The notes below the pieces were generated by a model, which saw only the letters and a list, made by a program, of their open reading frames with translations, ran no database searches and was not told the DNA's origin. DNA of 64,000 bases from Seiridium cupressi (taxonomy: Eukaryota; Ascomycota; Sordariomycetes; Amphisphaeriales; Sporocadaceae): assembly GCA_036674765.1 (NCBI GenBank), contig JARVKI010000066.1, positions 186,001-250,000 of the forward strand, in the 5' to 3' direction. Shown here in pieces: positions 12,759-24,207 of this stretch (position 1 is its first letter; each line of letters starts with the position of its first letter). Made by a program: the position numbers and the translations under genes.

Positions 12759-15700
12759 ATGGATGAACTCAGCGCTGCCATTGAGGCGGCTGCCGCAGCT
12801 GCGGCAGCAACATCACAAGAAACCCCCAAAAGTAGGTACAATCAGGTGTGACGTTGACGACAGGCTTTCCGGCGCAAGTAACTGTCGCGGTTGTTGTGGA
12901 AACCCTTATTCTTCGTCTTCCGCTGTCTCCTGGCATGCTTTTGCACCATCGTTCTCGGGCTAATCTCGCATCGCTACTAGGTCCGGAGGTGAAAACGGAG
13001 ATCAAGCATGAACCGCCTTCGCCTGATGTTGTTCCTTCGTCGCCCCTTAAACGGGCTCGATCACCGCTCGATAATGCTGGACCCGGCGACGAAAAGCGTC
13101 AAAAAGTGAACAGCGACGAACGTTTATCCAATCCCGACCCAGAACCCCACCAGCTCGAGGTAGAGGCGAAGGTCGAGGAGGCAACCGTGCCTGTGGAAGA
13201 GTCAGAATCTGTGCATGAGCCGACGCATGACCAAGTGCCTGAAACAGACCCAGGGTCGCTGACGGAACCAATGGCCTCCATGGCGGAGATGGCAGACCTT
13301 GATGAGATCACGAAGATGATTCAAGCCGCTCAAGAAGCCGCATTGGGAACGGACAACTTGCCAGAGGACCATCCAATGCCCGACTTTCACGGCGACATCA
13401 ACGGCGCCAACGGCGATCAGGCTCATGGGATTGACACTCACGATATTGACATTGGTAGCATCATGGCAAGCATCACAAGCAGTCTAGAGAACGGCGGAGA
13501 TGTCCAAGATCAGGGAGGCCTGAACCACGACACCAGTAATGGCGACCTTTCAATGCCGGATCTGTCAGGGTCGCTGCAAGCAACATCCAAGCGGACCACC
13601 ATATGGAGCAATCGCGCACAGTATACTAGACAGACTCATATACTACCGACACTAGGGAAAGTCGCTGTGGACATTCTTATAGCTTTGTCCGATCAGCCAT
13701 TGGAGGACACTATCACAGCCCTGAACGACCCAGATAGCAGTGTAGGTAAGGAGTACGGTCTACTAAGGACATTCTTCGACTCTCAGAGGAAATGGTTGTC
13801 TGAAGACTTCCCTCTACTTTATTCGGACCAGCTCGACATAAGCAGCCCTGAGGATCGGGAAATCATCAGAATAGCCAACTTGGCCACGTCATGCGCAAGC
13901 ATGTTTGGTGCCAACGAATTGGGTTGGCCCGATTTGAATGCTAGCTTCATTAGCACATTTGTGGCCGCCGGACAGCAAATGGCGTCTGATGAGGCCGAGC
14001 TATATCTCGGCCTGAAAACGCAGATGTTTCTGACGTTGCTTGAGTCCGAACAGTCTAAACCGAGCGCTCAGATTCTAGAAGAGTTGTTCGTCTCGGGTCA
14101 GGAAGATGCCCTGAGAAAGCATCATCCAGACCTGCCCCTGGCTGTTTCGGAAACCAGATTTCTCTCTGATGCCGAAGCCAGGAAGGCAATGCTACTGAAC
14201 GAATCGCACGACGCAGCCAGTATACGTAGGTGCCCTCCTCACAGATTTCTAATGATAATCTAACCCTCGGTTAGAGGCCCTCAGCCACCAGTACACGTAT
14301 GAAGCGTTTCTCGACGAACTTAGCACTTACCTTGACAAGCATATGGCAAACATTGAAAAGCTTGGCTCCAGCCCGACTAGTGTATCCGCAGACGCAGAGA
14401 GTACTGGACTGTTTGACGGCGTCAATGGCATCGACAGCTTCGATTTTGATGCCGCTATTGCGGAAGCTGCGAAGGCGGCCCAGGAGGCGGTGGAAAGTAG
14501 TGGGAATTCAACCAGCATCCCCGATGATCTTGCCGCCCTTATTTCTTTTGCGTCTGAACAAGCTCAAGGCCAACCTGGGTCTGCCGAGATGCCTCCAACC
14601 GTTCTGTCAACGAGCGAAAGTGCCATGCGCGCCACGAACTTGGCTTTGCAGACGATGCAACAGAATCAGTATCGCCCAACGACAATACAACAAACCAACA
14701 CTGCGGCGCCAAACGGTCAGCATTCTTCACACCAGGCACCACAGCCATCACAGCAGCAGTCACAGCAGCAGCAGTCACAGCAGCAGCAACAACAACAACA
14801 GCAACAGCAACAATATTACCCCTTTCCCCAGCAACCAAGTGGGAGTGCGCAACCGGCGCAGAACTCTGATAGACTAGAACTTCCACCGGGTCAGCATGCA
14901 TCTTCCGAGACATTATATGAGAGAGCGAGACAGGCTGCTGCTGCGCGATCCAGCACTCATGCTCGTAGAGAAGGTTCCCACTCGACGCGGCGACCTTGGA
15001 GTCCTGAAGAGGAGAAGGCCCTGATGATGGGACTCGATATGGTTAAAGGGCCACATTGGTCTCAAATCCTAAGCTTGTTCGGTCAGCAGGGGCGGATGAG
15101 CAATATTCTAGCGGATCGAACACAGGTACAACTCAAGGACAAGGCACGAAACCTGAAGTTATTCTTCCTGAAAACCAATTCGGAGATGCCCTACTACCTT
15201 CAATGTGTCACCGGCGAATTGAAGACCCGGGCGCCCACTCAAGCGGCTAGGAAAGAGGCCGAAGAGCGAGCAAGACTCACGTCGGATCCAGACGACCAGG
15301 CACGTGTCAGCGCCACTATGGCACTTGGAAATCTGCATAACGGAAATGGTCAGAGACCTCAACCCAAGCCAGCTCCTCCAAAACATACCACTCCGGGCCA
15401 AGCCACTGGCCATAGTCACTCACATCCCGGGTCACCCCATACGCCGCAGCTGCAGCGGGTAGTCTCCGGCCATACAGCAAACTCGGCGTCGGCATCGGCT
15501 ACAGGGTCTCATACCCAACCGGTGCATTTAGCCCAGGCCGTCCACAAACCCCAAGTCCCCGTGCAACCTCAGCAGCATAGCCAGCATGTGCAACAAGTGG
15601 CCCCTCGTCCATCATCACAGCAGCCCCAGAACCACATCCCACTAAAGCCACAGCAGCCACAGCAACCTCCACAATCTCAAGCCCTACAACAGCAAACACT

Positions 15701-16124
15701 GCAGAATCCTCAGCGGCATTCTACACCGCAACAACCTCAAGCAGCTCTGCAACACCCAGGGCATCCGAAGCCGATTCAGCCCCAGCCCCAGCCCCAATCT
15801 CAGCAACAAACTCAGCAACAAACTCAGCAACAAACTCAGCAACAAACTCAGCAACAAACTCAGCCTCAGCCGCAACAGACTTCAGCGCAAACGCACTCCC
15901 AGCCGCAGCCCGGGGGACACGTACGAGCCAATCACACACAGCCTAAAACCTCAGAGGGTGGAATCAAGCACGAGCCGCTCAACGAGGAAGAAGCTGGTCT
16001 ATTGGAACTAAAGCGATTCATGAGCCAAGAGAATGGCACTGAAGCTTCAGACCAGAGTATCGAGGCTGCGTTAGCTGCGGCATCAGCTGCTGCCGCCGCA
16101 GTTGCCGCACAACCTACGGGTTAA
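12759..16124 (+). CDS. TRF/telobox Myb protein, Tbf1-like, about 1089 aa
   Basis: Likely a nuclear DNA-binding protein recognising TTAGGG-type repeats, at telomeres or as a promoter regulator. Exons: 12759-12831, 12879-14225 and 14275-16124. The last intron is secure; the first (47 nt) is my best fit and its acceptor is less certain. Residues about 275-430 resemble the TRF dimerisation region ([14 protein letters not shown]...). Residues about 710-770 are a single Myb/SANT repeat ([16 protein letters not shown]...GPHWSQIL) ending in a telobox-like [14 protein letters not shown], where the usual 'KDKWRNL' Trp is replaced by Ala. A pure glutamine tract lies near residues 632-655. The C-terminal third is Gln/Pro-rich and ends in an alanine-rich tail. 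Family telobox proteins use this single Myb repeat for DNA contact. TRF1/2-like versus Tbf1-like is decided only by overall layout. Confidence 0.83.
15801..15863 (+). repeat. 12-bp coding tandem repeat, 5.25 copies
   Basis: Five identical copies of CAGCAACAAACT followed by CAG, encoding QQQT units in the glutamine-rich tail of the telobox protein. Exact identity at the DNA level suggests recent slippage or length polymorphism. Confidence 0.95.
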
Positions 16125-17021
16125 GACATCTAGGATAGACGAAGGAGACGCTGCAAAGCTGACTTTACATGGAGTTCAGGAAAGCTTCGAAAGGATCACG
16201 GGATTGGCTTACGATCGAATGTACGCAAATGATACCCCTAGTGCCACTACTTGCATAGTGTGCTTGATTCAATAGGATAAAAATGTTGTGAAAACGATGT
16301 TATGCCAGTGAATCAATTGCCCTCTTTCAAGTCAGACGTGAACAATGAGTCAGTGCATCAAGTTGGCAAACAGATTGCTATCCCAAAGGATTTGGATGGA
16401 AGAATTCATATCGTATGACTGACTACATGAGCCACTAGTCCGCCTTGTTGGCATCCGCCACTTTTGCAAGGTGGTGAGTAAGTCTTTACATCCGATGGCT
16501 TCTACCGGGACTTCACTAAACACAATCCGTTGCCACCACTCCGCAGGCATAGATTAGAAGTGGAGTCTGCTGAGTGAGACTGGCTCAAATCACTCCAAAC
16601 CCAGTAGACCGTGATGGGCTCGTTTGCAACAACCTCGAAGACCACGAGGCCTACACCTCCAAACACTCTGGAAACAAGATTACATCAGTTATTAAGCTTA
16701 TGTCAGGATTGACTCTCCCGTCTAGCAAGGAGGTGAATAGATTGATGTTAGCGTGTTTGCACCAACTTAAGACGTCTATTATATAACGTAGCCTCACTCA
16801 CCCATTTCAAGTCATCTTTGACAAAGTTACGTATTAACTAGGAGCCGCATGGTTTCTATCACACATGTACATGTTTACTCAATATTTCTCTTCCGATACG
16901 AAGTGACTCTCTAGCATTGACTGGCAGCTCTAATTTAATATCGGGCAACTCCTTAACCTCCAAACCCAACCCTGTTTATAAGATTATTGACCATCTTTGA
17001 CTGTTAGGTAAATGAGGCACC
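16125..17021. other. Intergenic, no gene seen
   Basis: AT-richer than the flanks. Contains the 3' end of the telobox gene and the promoter of the Cys/His repeat gene. The small frame at 16574-16786 has no support. Confidence 0.5.
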
Positions 17022-19023
17022 ATGCAACCCAAGAAATTCTTCAAGGAAGTCACAAATGCCTGTCGACAGTCTAATTACCGCCGCGGAACCGGTCCCCAAG
17101 TCGATCTGTTGGATAGTCACAAACGAGATCCGAAGTGGCGTACATGCGCGAAACAAGGCTGTAAGGATCATTCAGAAGCATATGCAAAGGGCAGACACTA
17201 TGGCTTTCTGGCATCGCCGTATTGCAGCGAGCATGCGTGCCGGAACTGGGACCGCGGACAGCCTTGTCGGAATCCGACCAGGAGGGGCGAGATACACTGT
17301 GACGTTCGTACGTTCTATCACAATGGGCTGGTTTGGTCGAGTGTTTGGAGCTAATTTCATCCGTTGTGCAGACAAGGAATGCGACGAACCCAAATGCAGC
17401 AATTCTTCGAAGCTAGTTGGGAAGACCAAGAGATCGCCTTGGTGCGCAGAACGTATGTTGAAGACAAACCATGTCAACCCCAATTCAATGCTCACTCACC
17501 TGCTTGTAGATGGCTGCCAGCAAGATATGTGCAAGGCTGCCAAGTACATCAAGAACTTCAACTTGAACTCCAAGTACTGCACTGGACACACTTGTATCGA
17601 AGCAGACTGCCTCGAGCTCGCAGGCGACACCAACCATCGATGCGGCAGGCACACATGCGCGCACGCCACGTGCTACGAACCCATAGTACCCAAATCCGAG
17701 GCCGAAAAGGGAGACACATACTGCTCGAAACACAAGCGATGCAATGTGGGCACGTGCAATCAGGAGGTGAAAGTCACGGACAACTACCGCGCCCTCAAGC
17801 ACTGCAAAGACCATTACTGTACCTTCGAGCACGAATGCGATGACCAGCGTAAGGACACCTCCAGCGCCTGCGAGAGGCACACATGTAGAGTGGATAGCTG
17901 CAACCGGAAGATCTCTGGCATTCAAGGTGCCGTTTACTGCAGCGAGGGAGACGACAGTAATCCTCCGCATGAATGCAGCAATGCGCAATGCACCAGAGAG
18001 GCCTTCGCAGCCGTCGACTCCAGGTTTTGTGTCTACCATATTTGCAGAGACTATATGCGACCAACCAACTGTAAGAACGGGGGAAATCCGCAGAAGGACG
18101 GCTACTGTGAGACTCACGAGCGATGTGTCCTGGACGGCTGTGTCAAGTTGAGGTTCGTCAACGGGAGAGGCGAGCGTCAGGACTTGTGTGTCGATCGTAA
18201 GAAGCTCACAGCTAGAATTTTACCGCTGTAACGATACTGACGACCTGTCATAGATGCACGGCCGTGCGACACCCCGGGCTGCGGTAACCCCAGAGCCGAG
18301 AATGGACGTCGGTGCAATAACCATGTCTGCCTCGCGAGTAACGACTGCCAGGGCATTCGCGTGCCCCTGTCCACATTCTGTAGCGGCCACAAGTGTGCCG
18401 TACCTGAGTGCCCGAGCCAGAGGCGATTGGTTGACGGTGGTTTATCCATATCGACACTGATGGCTCTCGATCCCACCGGGAATAATCTGCATCTAGCTCT
18501 CGGCTGTGGGGCATTTTGTGCCAAGCATACATGTGCTCACGATGGGTGCCGCGAGCGAAACTTCCAAGAGGGCAAGTTCTGCGCCACGCATACATGTCGA
18601 TCGAAGGCCTGCCTAGCTGAGGCCCAGGACAAGGCGGATTACTGCCCATGGCATACATGCCAGTCGAGAAACTGCACATCGGAGATCACGGAAGATGGCC
18701 AGCACTGCGTAGTCCATACATGTACGGCGAGTGACTGCTCGTCGGAAGCTCAGACGAAGGGGAGGCATGCTGGACGGTGTAGGTATCACGAGGATGACAG
18801 TGACTCGGAATATGACAGCAGTGAGGGCGAGTGGGGCGCACGTCCGGGATGGAGCTTCAGAAGCAGGAGTGGGCATAGCAGAGATCGTCACCGGAGCAGG
18901 CGCGGGAGAGAAAGTCGGGAGCCTGGGGCTGGCGGTAGGTATCCTCCGGTAAGTTCAACTATCCAGAAGGCTGTGCAAGCTTAACTGATGGTATTTTAGT
19001 CCCCTTATGGCCTTCCTTGGTAG
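17022..19023 (+). CDS. Cys/His repeat protein (about 18 CxxHxC units), 590 aa
   Basis: Exons: 17022-17307, 17372-17452, 17510-18196, 18254-18948 and 19000-19023, giving 591 codons. The last exon encodes only SPYGLPW. Almost the whole protein is a tandem array of the unit C-x2-H-x(1-3)-C-x(4-7)-C, for example YCTGHTCIEADC, FCATHTCRSKAC and YCPWHTCQSRNC, spaced about 20-45 residues apart. I count about 18 full units plus degenerate ones at each end. Regular Cys and His suggest one metal (probably zinc) or disulfide set per unit. There is no signal peptide, so zinc is favoured. The tail is acidic (EDDSDSEYDSSEGE) then Arg/Ser-rich (HSRDRHRSRRGRESR), as in nuclear or RNA-associated proteins. The first three introns all cut the His codon of a unit after its first base. 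I do not recognise a named family. Confidence 0.85.
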
Positions 19024-19787
19024 AGGAATGGAGATTCTACCTCTGGATGAAGGGGAACGGGCTGGTCAATTGGTCGTCTCCGACGCCCGGCTCTAATGGA
19101 GCCCCATATGTAACAAGCCCAGTCTGTCTCAAGAATACGGTATTTAAGTAGATAAGATCTGTTGATTAGCAGGTCACATTTCACCATCAAGTCTTTTGCT
19201 TTACGCTGCCCGTCGACTCTTACATGACATGACGTCAGGGCTTGCCTCGCCACATACGATGCTATTATCAGATGAACCATGATTTCCACAGTAGGCGCAC
19301 ACTGAACCCCTGCTAAGCCGTAGCCGTTCCGAATCCAGTGGTGCCAAAAGATCGGTATCGTTGGTGAAGCGCGGAGTGTATGGATCCGTTCAAGGTAGTG
19401 CCAGGTGCATACAAGCTGCCGACGTCTCCACTGAGCCGCTGTGGGGACCTGTATGAGAAGTGATCTTATCTCATATGCATGGATGAATCAAGAGCAGTTT
19501 CCCGCGGCAAACTAGCTTCGGCGTTCATCGACTCCATCTTGAAGATAGCATCGTAATTACCAACCAGATATTCAGCATGCATATCCCCGTGTTTCTCCAC
19601 AGTCCCACAGCCGACCCGACGGCACCCAGTCACAAGCCAGTCACCCGACAATGCAATCGGATCAGACCAAGCGATAAGCCGCAAGACGAGCGCAAGACGA
19701 GCGCATAGTATATATGCAAAATGGCATCCTGCGTATGCCCGTCACAGGGCGGCGCCACCGAATCTCACTGTTTCGTCGTTCGTGAAG
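19024..19787. other. Intergenic, no gene seen
   Basis: Promoter region of the secreted carboxylesterase. Small frames on both strands lack motifs. Confidence 0.5.
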
Positions 19788-21653
19788 ATGATCAGCAATT
19801 GGCCTGCTGCTGTCACCGCCTTCTCCGGGCTCATCTTGCCTCTGGTCGATGCCAGCTCGTCTTACACGCCCACTGCGTCCACCGAGAATGGAACGTACGT
19901 AGGAAAATTCAACGCCCACTATAACGAGGAAGAATTCCTAGGCATTCCCTATGCCCAACCACCTGTCGGAGACTTGAGGTTCCGCGCCCCAGTCAGTCTC
20001 AATGAGACTTGGAGCGATGTTCGCAATGCCACAGAATATTCTCCGATCGTGAGTTATGTGTCCTAGGGGGTAGAGAGGAGGCTAATTGATCGTATAGTGT
20101 GTTGGATATGGGGTATGTGCTGTTTCTCCGGCTTCGTGCCCTGATGTGTGCTTACCATGAATGTGATCAGTCCGATTCAAATATCTACGAGTCGTCGGAA
20201 GATTGCCTGACCATCAATATCGTCCGTCCAACAGGCGTCCCTATTGAACCTCTTCCGGTCCTAGTGTGGCTCTATGGGTAAGTTGGCTGACGCAAATAGC
20301 TATGCGCTCTAAGTTGACGCCTGCAGGGGTGGTCTTTATGAAGGTGGCACCGTTGATCCCAGATACAACCTCTCGCGTCTTGTCCAGAAGTCCGTTGAAG
20401 CAAGCAAGCCAATCATCGGAGTTTCCCTCAACTACCGGCTCTCCGCGTTTGGATTCCTCTGGAGTAAGGAGGTGAAGGCCAATGGCACCGGCAACAACGG
20501 TCTGCGTGATCAGCGATTGGCCTTCCGCTGGATCCAGGAGAACATCGCAGGGTTCGGAGGTGATCCGAACAAGGTCACACTCTTCGGCGAGAGTGCCGGT
20601 GCCATCTCTATCGGCCGCCACTTGACTGCATACGGCGGACGCGACGATGCACTATTCCGCGCAGCGATCATGGAGTCTGGTGGCCCGCTGGAACGATGGC
20701 CATTCGCTACGCCGGACCCCGATAAGTATAGCGAGGAGCTCTACGTCAATTTAACGACTAGCACTGGATGCGCCAACAATACTAGTCCGCTGGAATGCCT
20801 TCGAAGTCTTCCGTTCGAAGATCTGAATACAGCCCTCAACATCACCGACACATGGATATCCGGCACTGGTCTAGGTCCCTGGCCGACAGTCATCGATGGC
20901 GACTTCCTCCAAGACTACCAGAGCACACAGATCGCCCAGGGCCGATTCGTTAAGGTCCCCATCCTCTACGGCACCAATACTGACGAAGGCACCGCTACTG
21001 GTCCATCTGGTATCAATACCGACGAGGAATTCCGTGCGGCCATTGCTGAAGGTGGAGCAGATAATGACACCATCACGATCATCGAGTACCTGTACCCCAA
21101 CGTTCCCGCTATCGGCATCCCGGCTGAACATGCCCTCACTACCGAGGAGGAGGGTACGTACGGTTCCCAATGGAAGCGAGTCGCGGCTTTCTTCGGGGAC
21201 ATGGTCGAGCATATGCCGCGCCGCACAGCTGTGTCAGCATTTGCGAAGAACAATGTCACCGCGTACAGCTATCGATTTCACGTAATTCCTGCTGGGCTTT
21301 CAGCTGCCATTGGTGTAACGCATTATCAGGAGGTCGCCTGGGTATTCAACAACATTGACGGCGCTGGTTATGCGACCAACCCTTTCAACGGTAGTTTGAT
21401 CAATCGGCCGGCGTACGTGGAAGTCTCTACGCTGATGAGTCGGATGTGGGCATCCTTCGCGACAGACTTGGACCCGAATAACCACGGATTAACGGGATAT
21501 CCTGCTTGGCCGAAATACATACTTAGCGACGAAGGTGTAGGTGACAATTTTGTGTTTGATGCAAATGTCACCTCATATGTGGAAAGAGATGACTACCGTG
21601 TGCCGGGGATAGCGTTTATTGGTACCAACATCAAAGAGAGGTTCAATTTTTGA
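19788..21653 (+). CDS. Secreted type-B carboxylesterase/lipase, 569 aa
   Basis: Alpha/beta-hydrolase of the cholinesterase-like (COesterase) family that cleaves carboxylic esters outside the cell. Exons: 19788-20048, 20098-20112 (15 nt), 20171-20277 and 20327-21653, all GT-AG. The start is the ATG of MISNWPAAV, giving a signal peptide with a likely cut near DASSS. The nucleophile elbow is FGESAGA (Ser about 217). The acid is Glu about 348 in NTDEGT and the base is His about 460 in THYQEVAW, completing the Ser-Glu-His triad. The early [17 protein letters not shown] motif is typical of the family. The 15-nt microexon supplies CVGYG between SPI and [15 protein letters not shown], restoring the conserved Cys ahead of EDCL. 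Several N-glycosylation sequons fit secretion. The substrate is not predictable. Confidence 0.93.
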
Positions 21654-21954
21654 AGCGTAATAGCTTTCAAAGTACAATTCTTAGGACACTTGCGGAACAG
21701 TTATTTTCCCAAGTAATGATAGCGACAACAAATTAATGGTGTGGTAGTTGAGTTATATTTAACTAATTACATACAAGTAGAACCATTTGTATGTGCTCAT
21801 CTTATGGTGAGGTGAATCTGACCTTTAACTGGGCTACAATACATCTCATACCATTGCTTATCATCTTTGTGGTCAGAGCACGGCATTATGCAACTGCTCC
21901 AGCAGATCTTGTGTCAATTCAACGAAAGAAAAGAGCGAAAGAAAAATCACGTCA
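21654..21954. other. Convergent 3' flank
   Basis: Short AT-rich spacer between the esterase stop (plus) and the MYND protein stop (minus). It should carry both 3' ends. Confidence 0.5.
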
Positions 21955-23259
21955 TCATCCCTGGAAGCATTTCCATGGACTCGTCATCTCAGTATTGGTA
22001 GCCAGACAGTCCAAAAACCCATTCGGGTAATTCATGCCAATCCAACGGGCCATATTTTGGCAAGTGATAGACTCCACCACCTCCTGCCTCGCAGCCTTGG
22101 TTCCCATATTGAGGGCATCTTTTACGCGGGGATAGACAGCTTCCATACAGTATCGTGCCATGCAAGCAGCTTTACTCTGGAACAAGGGCGTGTTGTCAAC
22201 AGCATGCACTAATACTGTTCCAGGACGGTTCCAGTCCTTTGGAATCGTTCCCCAACCCTCACTGTCAACATCAAAGTCCATCATCAAGAACGCGGCGTAC
22301 GGACAACCTCTATTCTCCTTGCTGTCTTGGTCCCGCCGCTGGGCCGACAGCTTCATTGGCAGTGACAGAAGTACTGAGATCGGCGACAAGGCATACATGC
22401 CCCGAGGCCGAAATCCATCCATGCTAATATTGGCTTGTATGGTCGGAGGAGCCATGTCCTTGATCCTTCTCTCCACTGATGTAAGCGTTGTAACTGTTGT
22501 CTGGCCCGGGGTCAGGTCAGGGGGCTCGTAAGCGAGTCTCTGTTCGTAGTATATGCAGTTATCCACCATGTCTCTAAAGTGGTCCAGGGTGACGTCCGCA
22601 TAACGGCTGGCATCAAACTGCCACTTCCCGACCTCTTTATAGTCCTTTTGAGACTCGTAGTCGTTGATCGCAAATGCCAAGACCGGTCCTTTGATAACCA
22701 GATCTGGCTCGCTCGTGAACGGCTGGATGGCCTCATAGAAGGTTTCATTCGCACGTCTAACACTGGATTTGTAGTTGGCAAGGGCTACAAAAAGGAGAGC
22801 TGGCTTGATGGCTTTGTCTGTTCGCTTATTTCGTAGGTTCTCGACCACAGAGTAGACCAAATCAGCCGCGCTACTTCCGCCATGTTTATTAGTCTGTGCG
22901 GCTGAGCTGCGAATTGGCTCATTACTTCCAGACATCACTGTGTCCCGGTTGGCATTATAATTCTCGTCTACACCATTGTAGATCCAGTCTCGCGAGCCAG
23001 AAACAACAGGGAGCTCTCCCTTTTTCTCGAAATCGGCCCAGACTACCTCGGGTTCTTCTCCATGTTCGGGGAAGAGGATACATTTCTTCTGGCTCTCGGA
23101 TGGTCGAGGGTCGATTTCGGTGTACGATCTGCAGACGAGGTCATGAGATTTTGCGTCTATTCTTCTGCATGCTGGCGAGCAATAGTGAGCGCTTTTGCAA
23201 ATGCCACAGGCCTGGCTCACAGGCCACATGCAGATAGTACAGCACGGATCTTCAGACAT
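21955..23259 (-). CDS. MYND zinc-finger protein, 434 aa
   Basis: Intronless frame from ATG 23259. Residues 7-43 form a MYND finger in the order C7-x2-C10, C18-x2-C21, C27-x3-C31, H39-x3-C43, a two-zinc protein-interaction module. No SET-domain motifs follow, so this is not an evident lysine methyltransferase of the SMYD type. The middle is polar and poorly conserved in look. Residues about 250-434 contain WQFDASRYADVTLDHFRDM, AAFLMMDFDVDSEGWGTIP and a C-terminal MARWIGMNYPNG stretch that reads like a globular fungal-specific domain I cannot name. No signal or membrane segment. Its 3' end faces the esterase gene. Confidence 0.83.
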   Translation of the reverse strand: MSEDPCCTICMWPVSQACGICKSAHYCSPACRRIDAKSHDLVCRSYTEIDPRPSESQKKCILFPEHGEEPEVVWADFEKKGELPVVSGSRDWIYNGVDENYNANRDTVMSGSNEPIRSSAAQTNKHGGSSAADLVYSVVENLRNKRTDKAIKPALLFVALANYKSSVRRANETFYEAIQPFTSEPDLVIKGPVLAFAINDYESQKDYKEVGKWQFDASRYADVTLDHFRDMVDNCIYYEQRLAYEPPDLTPGQTTVTTLTSVERRIKDMAPPTIQANISMDGFRPRGMYALSPISVLLSLPMKLSAQRRDQDSKENRGCPYAAFLMMDFDVDSEGWGTIPKDWNRPGTVLVHAVDNTPLFQSKAACMARYCMEAVYPRVKDALNMGTKAARQEVVESITCQNMARWIGMNYPNGFLDCLATNTEMTSPWKCFQG

Positions 23260-24207
23260 CGCGAAGTCTTGGTAGTGTTCCGGGCAGAGTTCAAGTGACT
23301 TTAAGGCCCTGAAGTCTACAGGGCGTAGGTTTGGGAAATTGTGGTCTGTTGGGTGCGTCGAGCATTTGGGAACCGAAAAATAAGAAGAAGAAAAGCGTCT
23401 CTGCTAGACTTATATAGAAGCGAAAGTATTGATTCGCTATCAATACTGGACGGTGAACAATCTGAAGAGTCACAGGGTACATTCTCCGGCGAGTAAGTGA
23501 TTGGAAACACTCCATTCTGTATCTCTTAGCATTTGCGGTGCAGCGTTTCTCAATAGTGTGTGTAACATTACCCTTGGTGCTAGTGATCTAGTGAATCAGT
23601 GAGTGGGAACAACGATTGGGTTTTGGCTCGACCTAGGGTTCTTCCAATCAACATTAGAGTGAATGACCGTCATGACTGGGTGACGAGTGATGCTAAGAGC
23701 TATGAGTCGTGGTAGTGTGGAAAGCTAGGGATGAAAGAGGTCGTTTACCTTTGGTGCCAACTGAACGCCCGATAGGAAAGACGGTGGTCGGCGAGAGAGA
23801 CATGAGCAGCGCATTTATTCAAGATACCATTATCATGGAGAAGAGGGGAGAGGAGCTGGGTGAGGCATGCAGCCGTGTTTGTTTGCTTGTGGAGGCTTTA
23901 AAACGGGTAGGTACAGTCGGGCGATTCTGTTTTCGAGATGATTTGGAAAGACAAATGCACGATCCCATATGATGGTAATTGAGTAAATGTTTCCTGATCT
24001 CACACTATACGCTGGTCTTAATGATACAAATCCAGTAGACTACCTTATTGAAGACATCACGCTTCAGATAGTCGCCTTCCCAAGACTCCCACGCATGCCT
24101 TACTCGTGAATTTGAAGAACCACGGAGTAACGCCATCAATCCATTCCCAAATATGCAAGTAACAAAAAGTCATGGCCCAAATTCAACAGACTTGGACTTT
24201 CGTCAAA
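23260..24207. other. Intergenic, no gene seen
   Basis: 5' flank of the MYND gene and 3' flank of the MINDY gene. The frame at 23709-23972 is short and has no recognisable motif. Confidence 0.5.

Noticed and set aside
17453..17509. Reading straight through the second intron of the Cys/His repeat gene
   Set aside because: The 57 bases are open in frame, but splicing restores a perfect CxxH unit (WCAEHGC) and the intron has good GT-AG signals.
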